Shown: one piece after another, positions 52,465 through 59,075 of the stretch
Layout of the letters: each line of letters opens with the position of its first letter
Position numbering within the stretch: position 1 is the stretch's first letter
Source: JAYZDF01 sp036337945
GTDB lineage: Bacteria > Myxococcota > Kuafuiibacteriia > Kuafuiibacteriales > Kuafuiibacteriaceae
Assembly: GCA_036337945.1 (NCBI GenBank)
Contig: JAYZDF010000082.1
Location: 1-64,000, forward strand
DNA length: 64,000 bases
Direction of reading: 5' to 3'
Made by a program: the position numbers and the translations under genes
Notes under the pieces: generated by a model
Told to the model about the DNA's origin: nothing
Seen by the model: the letters and a program-made list of their open reading frames with translations, nothing else
Databases searched by the model: none

Positions 52465-53826
52465 CTATAACGCTAATTGCTCACCGTGTCGCGTTTGCCA
52501 CTCATTTACATCAAACAATGCTCTTTCCCCGTATAATTTCTTGCGTTCGCTCTTTCGGGCTTTCTTTTCAAGTCGTGGAAAAAGGCCCCAATTAATATTC
52601 GAGGGCACATGGTTTTCGTTAGAGGCGGTCTCCGCTCTACGCTTACCGAGAACGTGACTATGAAGTGCGCCAAGAGCGGTCGTCGGAGGCGGTATTGGAA
52701 GAGGCAAACCATTTCGTCTCGCGAAGATCATCCAGGCTACCAACAATCCACAAGCAGTAGATTCAACGTACCCTTCTACGCCGGTAATTTGGCCTGCAAA
52801 ACTGATGTGTGGCTGATTTTTCAGCTGGAACCATTCATTGAGAAGTTGAGGAGAATCAATATAGGTATTCCTGTGTATCTGACCAAGACGATGGAATTCT
52901 ACATTTTCTAATCCCGGAATCATTGAAAAGATGCGTTTTTGGTCACCCCACTTTAGTCGGGTCTGAAAACCAACAAGATTGTAGGCCGTTTTATCAAGGT
53001 TTTCAGCTCGGAGTTGAAGAACGGCATGTGGCCAGCGCCCTGTTCTCGGGTCGTCTAACCCAACGGGTTTCATACACCCAAAGCGTAGCGAGTCTCTGCC
53101 TCGAGCAGCAATGACCTCGATGGGCAGGCAGCCCTCGAAGAAATGAGCACTTTCGAATTCGTGTGCGTCCACCTTTTGTGCCGCAATAACTTCATCGACA
53201 AATCGATTATACTGCTCCTCGTTTAGTGGGCAATTCAGATAATCTGTCGCATTTCCTTTCCCATACCGCGATGCAAAGTATGCCTTTTCGAGATCTACAG
53301 AGTCGGCAGAAACAATAGGGGCAATTGCATCATAGAAATAAAGTTTAGAAACATCTCCACAGGCTTTTGCTATCGATTGGGCTAAGGCCGGTGCAGTCAG
53401 CGGTCCAGTAGCAATGACGACATCGCTGGCATCTTTCGCTGTCGGTAGTTCTGTGACCTCTTCCTTAACTATTTCTATCCTTGTTTCGGCTCGGAGAAGT
53501 GAGCCAACCGCTTCCGAGAATTTATCTCGGTCTACAGCCAAAGCATCACCAGCAGGCACTCGACATTCGTCGGCGGCGTGAATCAAAGCCCCGCCAACAA
53601 GTCTCATTTCCTCCTTTATCACGCCGACGGCATTACTTAGTGACGAGGAACGAAAAGAATTTGAGCAGACAAGTTCGGCGTACCCATCGCTACTTTGAGC
53701 TGGGGTCCTTTTATGGGGCTTCATTTCGAATAAGCGAACATCAATGCCGCGGCGAGCGAGCTGGATTGCAGTCTCGCAACCCGCGAGCCCCGCCCCAATA
53801 ATCCAAACGGGGTCTTTTTTCGTCAT
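52465..53826 (-). CDS. trmFO: TrmFO, folate/FAD-dependent tRNA (uracil-54) methyltransferase
   Basis: Makes 5-methyluridine at position 54 in the T-loop of tRNA, using methylenetetrahydrofolate and FADH2. 453 residues, normal length. The FAD-binding motif GAGLAGCETAIQLARRG starts at residue 11, followed by LFEMKPHKRTPAQ and LVCSNSFRSSS (both characteristic of TrmFO), PAGDALAVDRDKF, IATGPLTAPAL, and a C-terminal FAGQITGVEGYVESTACGLLVAW. ATG at 53826 follows the Ser/Thr kinase gene after 69 bases. The enzyme is found mainly in bacteria that lack TrmA, so this organism probably uses folate for m5U54. Confidence 0.96.
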   Translation of the reverse strand: MTKKDPVWIIGAGLAGCETAIQLARRGIDVRLFEMKPHKRTPAQSSDGYAELVCSNSFRSSSLSNAVGVIKEEMRLVGGALIHAADECRVPAGDALAVDRDKFSEAVGSLLRAETRIEIVKEEVTELPTAKDASDVVIATGPLTAPALAQSIAKACGDVSKLYFYDAIAPIVSADSVDLEKAYFASRYGKGNATDYLNCPLNEEQYNRFVDEVIAAQKVDAHEFESAHFFEGCLPIEVIAARGRDSLRFGCMKPVGLDDPRTGRWPHAVLQLRAENLDKTAYNLVGFQTRLKWGDQKRIFSMIPGLENVEFHRLGQIHRNTYIDSPQLLNEWFQLKNQPHISFAGQITGVEGYVESTACGLLVAWMIFARRNGLPLPIPPPTTALGALHSHVLGKRRAETASNENHVPSNINWGLFPRLEKKARKSERKKLYGERALFDVNEWQTRHGEQLAL

Positions 53827-53895
53827 GTTCTAACGAATCAGGCTATTCGATCGCAGTCGTCAAGCATCATGTTCACAAACAAGACGACTCACTGG

Positions 53896-55737
53896 TTATT
53901 CGACTTCAATTCCATCAGGTTCCGCCGTACTTTCCGCAGCGGTCGTCTTTACGGGTGAGGGGGCTTCCAGGATTTTGGACATCTTAATCAGCATTTCATC
54001 GGGGGCTTCCCGAGTAATCGTGAACTCCTTTGGCTCATATTTAGGCGTCAGCAAGGTCACTTTGAGGCTTTTCTTCCCGATGGGAACACGGACACGATGC
54101 GGGGTCATACCCACCACAGAGTCATCGACAACGACTCTGACGCCGTTTGGCTCAGTCACGAGGAGAACATCGTGAGGCTGAGGATACTTTGGCGGCTCAA
54201 CTTTCTTCGTAACCTGCTCAACTTGCACAACCTGTGACTCATGAAAGAATCCGGATTCCACGATAAAATAGAAACCAATCCCGAAGAGGATAGACAAACT
54301 GAATGCAATCACAAGAATCGAAGGTTTCCGAATGACTGATTTGCGCTTTGCAATTTCAGGTTTGGCAGTAAGCTGTTTTTTACGAAGCTCTTTTTCTACC
54401 GTCAAAGGTGCTGGCTGAATTCGTCTTTTCTCTTTTCCGCGACTTTTCTGTGCTTTATGCTTCCTTCGAAAATCATCCGATGAGCCACCGGTTACCATAT
54501 AAGTCGAACGCGACTTCGTTTTTGCGGGCTGCGAACCACTCTCACGAGAAAATGAAGTTTCCTTTACCTCTTTTATTTCGCCTCGGGACAGTGCTCCATC
54601 GTCCACTAACCGTATTGGGCCCACTGCAGATAAAACGGAGTACGCAGAAGCCAAAACTCGATCAAAATCCTCCGTGCTATCGGGGCGCTCGGCGGGTTTT
54701 AGTTTGAGACATGAATCAACAATATCGCTAAGTTCTTGAGGAAGGATTTCTTTGCCTGGATTCACCTCAATTCGCGGAGCCCCGCGTAACTTCGCCATCA
54801 CCACGGATTTTAAAGTATCCCCATCGTGAGGGCGTGAACCTGTGATCATTTCAAAGAGCATCACGCCTATCGCAAAAAGGTCGGACCTTGGGTCGACCTT
54901 ACCGCCAGCAGCTTGCTCGGGAGCCATGTAGCGAGGTGTTCCGACGAAGGTTCCAGGTCCATCACTCTCGAGACCATCCCCGGTCAAAAATTTTGCGACA
55001 CCGAAATCAAGTACTTTAACCTTTGGCGTACGATCATCATCGTCCTTCGCAATAATCATCACGTTTTCAGGCTTTAGATCTCGGTGAACAATTCCAGCAT
55101 CGTGTAAGGCACCCACGCCATGGCTCATTTGCCTAGCAATATGGATGGCTTCTGTAAGGTGCAATGCCTTATGCCGCTTGAGGTGAGCACGAAGAGATAT
55201 TCCCCGAACGTACTCCATCGCATAGGCCAAACGTCTCGGCTTTGTCTCCTCGATGAATTCCAGCATCCGAACTAAGCATTGATGATGGACACTTTCCGCA
55301 GTTTTGGCTTCATCAATAAATCTTTGTACAACTCTAGATCGAGTGAGCTTCTTTGCAGCAAGGACCTTGAGCGCAACGATTTCCCCGTCTCGAATCCGAA
55401 TGGCTCGAAAAACCGTTCCTGCTCCACCCTTTCCCAAAAGCTCAACCAGTTCGTACCCTTTAACCGTGTCACCAACCGTTGGGTCAGGAGCTATGTCCGT
55501 GGGTTGCGAATTTGGTTCCCTAGGCATCAACATAGGTTCCGCATGCGTTGGAGGTGACGCTTGCCGGTCACGAAGCTGAGCCTTTTGTAAAATATCGCCC
55601 TCGATGTGGGCGATAGCGGTTTCCTTCTCCTCCTCGACGATTGCCTCATGAACCGTTTCGGGGTCTTCGGCCAACCGATCGCCTTCGCCGTAACTTTGAG
55701 ACGGCGAGTTCCTATTGTCTTGTCCGTGGCGCGGCAT
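53896..55737 (-). CDS. Membrane Ser/Thr protein kinase with C-terminal PEGA domain
   Basis: Eukaryotic-like kinase of 613 residues from the ATG at 55737. The catalytic domain, about residues 95-370, is intact: glycine loop GKGGAGTVF at 102-110, Lys in IVALKVL, HRDLKPENVM, DFGVAKFL and APEQAAGG. After a basic linker comes one membrane helix (ILVIAFSLSILFGIGFYFI) and an outside PEGA domain (LLVTEPNGVRVVVDDSVVGMTP), ending in EPDGIEVE. Myxobacteria have many such kinases. A longer frame begins at 55815 but adds residues without family match; the ATG at 55737 is preceded by a TGTAAT box seven bases upstream and a perfect inverted repeat at 55751-55765. The kinase could phosphorylate ligands of the FHA proteins in this window (inference). 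Confidence 0.92.
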   Translation of the reverse strand: MPRHGQDNRNSPSQSYGEGDRLAEDPETVHEAIVEEEKETAIAHIEGDILQKAQLRDRQASPPTHAEPMLMPREPNSQPTDIAPDPTVGDTVKGYELVELLGKGGAGTVFRAIRIRDGEIVALKVLAAKKLTRSRVVQRFIDEAKTAESVHHQCLVRMLEFIEETKPRRLAYAMEYVRGISLRAHLKRHKALHLTEAIHIARQMSHGVGALHDAGIVHRDLKPENVMIIAKDDDDRTPKVKVLDFGVAKFLTGDGLESDGPGTFVGTPRYMAPEQAAGGKVDPRSDLFAIGVMLFEMITGSRPHDGDTLKSVVMAKLRGAPRIEVNPGKEILPQELSDIVDSCLKLKPAERPDSTEDFDRVLASAYSVLSAVGPIRLVDDGALSRGEIKEVKETSFSRESGSQPAKTKSRSTYMVTGGSSDDFRRKHKAQKSRGKEKRRIQPAPLTVEKELRKKQLTAKPEIAKRKSVIRKPSILVIAFSLSILFGIGFYFIVESGFFHESQVVQVEQVTKKVEPPKYPQPHDVLLVTEPNGVRVVVDDSVVGMTPHRVRVPIGKKSLKVTLLTPKYEPKEFTITREAPDEMLIKMSKILEAPSPVKTTAAESTAEPDGIEVE

Positions 55738-55744
55738 CGTTCGA

Positions 55745-55765
55745 ATTACAGAGCATGTAATGCTC
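55745..55765 (-). promoter_or_regulatory. Possible -10 box with operator-like inverted repeat for the kinase gene
   Basis: A perfect inverted repeat, GAGCAT-GTA-ATGCTC (55751-55765), touches a TGTAAT (-10 like, 55745-55750, minus strand) that ends seven bases before the ATG at 55737. The -35 match is poor (ACTACA at 18 bases). The repeat is in the gap between dprA and the kinase gene and looks like a binding site for a dimeric regulator. Confidence 0.27.
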
Positions 55766-55826
55766 ATCTGTAGTGTCTCGAAACACGTAAAAAAGCACAA
55801 TACAGGAAGAGCCACTCAGGTAAAAA

Positions 55827-56729
55827 TCAGAGTTTTGCCCCAAGAATCGACGGTGAAAGTCGCAAAATCCCAAAAGCATCCTGACGAATTAGCGTTCTCA
55901 TCTCCAGCGTGACTACAGAAGAGATAATGTCTGTCCGGGGATACGCGGACAAACGATATACCAACTCTTCCATAAAAAGCCCGTTATGCTGAGTCAAAAT
56001 GCTCATGATTTGACGCTCTAAAGCGTTTTCTGTCGGCAAGCTCGGTTCTTGTAATTGCGTGCCCGTGGGCAAAGAGAGCTCCTGAACTAATTCTCTGAGA
56101 GTTCCCAAAGGCGTCGCACCTTCTAAGACCAGTTGCCGAAACACCGAAGCTCCAGCATCCGTCATGCGCCAAGGCACTGCAAATATCGGGCGTTCGAGAT
56201 ATCGAGCTGTCTCTATCGTATAAAAGGTACCTGATTTCTTGTACGCTTCAACCACAATCAGCAGGTCACAAAGCGCGGCGATAATTCGATTCCGAGTACA
56301 AAAAGCGTATTTTCCGTTGGGAGGTTTTTCAAATTCAGACAATAGAGCCCCTCCTGAACTGAGAACTTCCGAAAACAGTCTCCGATTAGACCTTGGTAGA
56401 GGATGCTCAACTGTCGAAGGTAAAACTACCCAGGTCAAACCTCCCCCTTCGATACAGCCTCGGTGAGCCGCTGAATCAATCCCTAGCGCACCTCCGCTGA
56501 CGACAACTCCGCCCATCGAAGCAATGTCAAAACCAAGCTGGTAGGCAATCTGTCGCCCTACCTCACTCGGTTTTCTAGTCCCCACAATACCAACGATTGG
56601 GCCACAACTATCGAGACCACGTTCATTCACAAAGTCCCCTCGGCAATGAAGCCTCTTTGGTGGCTGCTTCAGCTGTGTGAAACGCTTGAAGAAAGGGGAC
56701 GTTTCTATGTCATATACTCTTGCCAGCAA
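55827..56729 (-). CDS. dprA: DNA processing protein DprA
   Basis: RecA loader that protects incoming single-stranded DNA in natural transformation, 300 residues. The Rossmann-like DNA-binding fold shows IVGTRKPSEVGRQIAYQLG, VVSGGALGIDSAAHRGCIEGGG (the conserved G-x-D-x-x-A-H motif), YAFCTRNRIIAAL and EAYKKSGTFYTIETA. A winged-helix-like C-terminal part follows (EELVYRLSAYPRTDI). There is no N-terminal SAM domain. The start must be TTG at 56729, because a TAG lies in frame two codons upstream and no ATG occurs before residue 72. A TATAAT (minus strand, 56753-56758) lies 23 bases upstream. Other competence genes are not in the window, so transformation ability is only suggested. Confidence 0.9.
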   Translation of the reverse strand: MLARVYDIETSPFFKRFTQLKQPPKRLHCRGDFVNERGLDSCGPIVGIVGTRKPSEVGRQIAYQLGFDIASMGGVVVSGGALGIDSAAHRGCIEGGGLTWVVLPSTVEHPLPRSNRRLFSEVLSSGGALLSEFEKPPNGKYAFCTRNRIIAALCDLLIVVEAYKKSGTFYTIETARYLERPIFAVPWRMTDAGASVFRQLVLEGATPLGTLRELVQELSLPTGTQLQEPSLPTENALERQIMSILTQHNGLFMEELVYRLSAYPRTDIISSVVTLEMRTLIRQDAFGILRLSPSILGAKL

Positions 56730-56752
56730 AGATAACTATTAAGGTGAAAACG

Positions 56753-56758
56753 ATTATA
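56753..56758 (-). promoter_or_regulatory. TATAAT -10 box upstream of dprA
   Basis: A perfect TATAAT on the minus strand, 23 bases before the TTG start of dprA, in the 110-base gap after the LysM gene. No good -35 hexamer is found at 16-18 bases, so a promoter is only suggested. Confidence 0.3.
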
Positions 56759-56839
56759 ACCGTCAACACTCAAGTCTAAGAGTAAAGAAAATCGGAAGTG
56801 CCTACAGTTAAGGCCGAGGAAACGAGTAATTGGTGCGCG

Positions 56840-58003
56840 CTAGATTGATTTACGCATTTCTATTTTTTGGCCTGCACTCAATTCAACCACGGAGCGGACG
56901 ACCATTGCTGTCGATGATTTTTCCTGCACGTCGATGACCATAAGTTGCCCAACTTCTTCATTTGGTAAACCAGCAAGCTCTCTTGTGTACTCATCACCGC
57001 GCATAAAGGCCCGAAACGTATTTCCAAGCTTCACACCGTCTGCGCGTCCTTTGTCGATATAAACGACGTGATGCTCACCGATTTCTTGTTCTCCGCTATC
57101 CGCGATTTCAAGAATGTAGCCTTTCAGGTCGTATTCATTCGCTCTTGGAGCAATTCTGCGCCCCGCCGTCTCCGGCCACGGACCAACAAAGTCACCACGT
57201 TCGATTTCTCGAAAGGCCTGTTGGATGACCCCAGTCGCAACTTGGGGGCTTGTCTCAACAATCGTTACAGAACCTAAAATTTCAACCGAGTAACCGAACG
57301 CCTCTCCAGTAAAAGGATGAACGATTTGTTTTGTATTTCGGTAAATCGCATAGTTTTGCCCTTTTCTCGCGGCGGTCTTGAGCCGAACATAAACGCGGTC
57401 ATAATCAGACAACATTTGCGAACCTTCAGTAGCGTTAGTGATCTGACCCGCCATCGCTTGGTCCACATTCGAAACGAAAGCCCGTCTTTGCGACATGTAG
57501 GAATTTTGCGGAATCTTTTCAATGGTGACGGGAGCAACAGATCGAACCAAGTCTTCAACGTCAAGTTCGCCAGGTATCGCCAAGTCATCATCACTTCCTT
57601 GCGCATTCAAGTCCCTGGATACTTCAACCGCAGTCGGGAGACTCTCGTCGCTGGGATAAAAACGCAGTTCATTCCCAGGAAAGATCCAGTGAGGGTTTGT
57701 AATCTGCGGATTGTAACTCCAGATCTTTGGCCAGTACCATGGACTATTTAGATATTTGGTACACAAATCCCACAACGTGTCGCCGTCGGAAACAACGTGA
57801 GTCTCCGACACCTGCGGCTCCACTTGCGCAGCCTCCCCCGGTACTGCAGCGGCACCCGCGACGGCCCCCGAAGCTTGACCTACTGGCGCAGGCTCTCCTT
57901 CAGACTGTGCAAATGAATGGAATGCAATGGTGGTTCCTAGCAGCACCGCCAATGTCGTTCCGTATACTCGCATGTGAGCGAATCGTAAGTTGATATTTCT
58001 CAT
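56840..58003 (-). CDS. Exported LysM-domain protein
   Basis: 387 residues with an N-terminal signal peptide (YGTTLAVLLGTTIAFHSFAQ). After an Ala/Pro/Glu-rich linker comes one LysM peptidoglycan-binding domain at about 70-118: HVVSDGDTLWDLCTKYLNSPWYWPKIW, then NPHWIFPGNELRF. The rest (about 120-387) is a beta-rich region without known family, containing LKTAARKGQNYAIYRN, GFGYSVEILGSVTIVET-like strands and a repeated basic-Gly pattern. A DnaJ-like, catalytic or membrane motif is absent. It overlaps the cpoB-like lipoprotein gene by four bases (ATGA) and is followed by dprA. Likely bound to peptidoglycan in the periplasm; a role with the Tol-Pal-linked neighbour is inference. Confidence 0.85.
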   Translation of the reverse strand: MRNINLRFAHMRVYGTTLAVLLGTTIAFHSFAQSEGEPAPVGQASGAVAGAAAVPGEAAQVEPQVSETHVVSDGDTLWDLCTKYLNSPWYWPKIWSYNPQITNPHWIFPGNELRFYPSDESLPTAVEVSRDLNAQGSDDDLAIPGELDVEDLVRSVAPVTIEKIPQNSYMSQRRAFVSNVDQAMAGQITNATEGSQMLSDYDRVYVRLKTAARKGQNYAIYRNTKQIVHPFTGEAFGYSVEILGSVTIVETSPQVATGVIQQAFREIERGDFVGPWPETAGRRIAPRANEYDLKGYILEIADSGEQEIGEHHVVYIDKGRADGVKLGNTFRAFMRGDEYTRELAGLPNEEVGQLMVIDVQEKSSTAMVVRSVVELSAGQKIEMRKSI

Positions 58004-58860
58004 TGTTTTGCCTTCTCGTTAATTGACGCCAGCGTAGACTTTGCTACCTGTGCTGCATCGGTGTTCGGATATTTCTGGGTCACTCGGGATAGAACTTCTT
58101 TTGCTTTCGCAGTGTCACCTCTTTTTTGCATGAGCTGACCGACTCTCAGTAAAGCATGTGCTGCTTTCGACGAACGAGGATGCATTTCTGCAACCGCTAA
58201 AAATTCGTCCACTGCACGAGATTCCTCTCCGTTTTGAGAACTAATTTCCGCAAGCCAGTACATCGCGTTGACCTGATATTTAGAGTTTGGATACCGTTTT
58301 CGAAACGAGTTAAACAGCCTTCTAGATTCTTTAAGGTTATTATTCTCGCGGAGCTGCGCAAGCGCCTCTTTATAGCTTGCCGCCTCAGATTCTTTCGCAT
58401 TGGCACTTTCTGCTTTAGCTTTAGTCGCTTTGCGGAGAACTCGTTTCTTTGTCAGTACCGGGTCTTTTTTGGACAGGACCGAGCGGTCAACCGGTAACGT
58501 ATTCGCTGGCCCGAGCTTAATCATGATCGGTTCATCCGTTTTTTGCTGCTCCTCTGCGTTGAGTTTTACTACAGGGAGCTTGGGTAGCTTTTTAGTTACA
58601 GGTTGCGATGCTGTTGCGTGTAAGGAATTTGTTTCCTTCGCGTTAGTCGAACGAAGTGATCCCTTTTTCGCTCTTAGTAAGGCAACCTGGCCATCAAGCT
58701 CATCAACTCTCTCACGAAGTTGCCGCGACTCCGAACGCGCTTCGCGAACTTCTCGACGCAACCTGCTCATCTCTAACTGCATTTGACTCGACGAAGCACA
58801 GCCTAACCCAAAGCCAGACAACGTAAAAACGCCGAGAAATGCGCAAACTTGTATTCGCAT
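58000..58860 (-). CDS. CpoB/YbgF-like lipoprotein with coiled coil and TPRs
   Basis: 286 residues. The signal peptide ends in LSGFGLGC, a good lipobox. A coiled coil follows (MQLEMSRLRREVREARSE, about 27-62), then a Lys/Thr/Ala-rich linker and a C-terminal TPR region (about 165-283) with the YbgF pattern: YKEALAQLRENNNLKESRRLF, RKRYPNSKYQVNAMYWLAEI and KYPNTDAAQVAKSTL. In other bacteria CpoB/YbgF works with Tol-Pal and PBP1B to link wall synthesis and outer-membrane constriction. No tol or pal gene is in the window. A strong promoter lies directly upstream (58870-58897) and the ATG at 58860 has no ribosome site, so the message may be leaderless. Its end overlaps the LysM gene. Confidence 0.85.
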   Translation of the reverse strand: MRIQVCAFLGVFTLSGFGLGCASSSQMQLEMSRLRREVREARSESRQLRERVDELDGQVALLRAKKGSLRSTNAKETNSLHATASQPVTKKLPKLPVVKLNAEEQQKTDEPIMIKLGPANTLPVDRSVLSKKDPVLTKKRVLRKATKAKAESANAKESEAASYKEALAQLRENNNLKESRRLFNSFRKRYPNSKYQVNAMYWLAEISSQNGEESRAVDEFLAVAEMHPRSSKAAHALLRVGQLMQKRGDTAKAKEVLSRVTQKYPNTDAAQVAKSTLASINEKAKQ

Positions 58861-58869
58861 CCAAGCGTG

Positions 58870-58897
58870 ATTCTAAGTCGGGCAGCAAAACTGTCAA
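58870..58897 (-). promoter_or_regulatory. Strong sigma70-type promoter for cpoB-like gene, near-leaderless
   Basis: On the minus strand TTGACA (58892-58897) and TAGAAT (58870-58875) are 16 bases apart. The -35 matches the consensus fully and the -10 at five of six positions. The -10 ends nine bases before the ATG at 58858-58860, so transcription should begin at or within two or three bases of the start codon. Confidence 0.55.
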
Positions 58898-58973
58898 GAA
58901 ACCGGTCAAAACGGGACGCGTTGCCCCCCCCGTGAGGAAACCCTAGCAAAATCATCATCATGGTCTAAATGGT

Positions 58974-58999
58974 GCCGAAAGCTGAAACGACGCTTCGGC
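58974..58999. repeat. Hairpin-forming inverted repeat in the divergent gap
   Basis: GCCGAA-A-GC ... GC-TTCGGC with a nine-base loop, an eight-pair stem with one bulged A. It has no T-tract on either strand, so it is not a normal terminator. It lies between the promoter of the cpoB-like gene and the start of the exported protein gene at 59076. Confidence 0.22.
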
Positions 59000-59075
59000 C
59001 TGAGCGGCTAGGGATAAGCAGAGATGCCACCCATTAATCAATAATTTCAGCAGCCTACGCACCTAGAGTCTTCGT

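Noticed and set aside
58921..58931. Run of eight C bases between the divergent genes
   Set aside because: A homopolymer tract of unknown significance; it lies upstream of the promoter and could be a polymerase slippage or sequencing point, so no feature was called.
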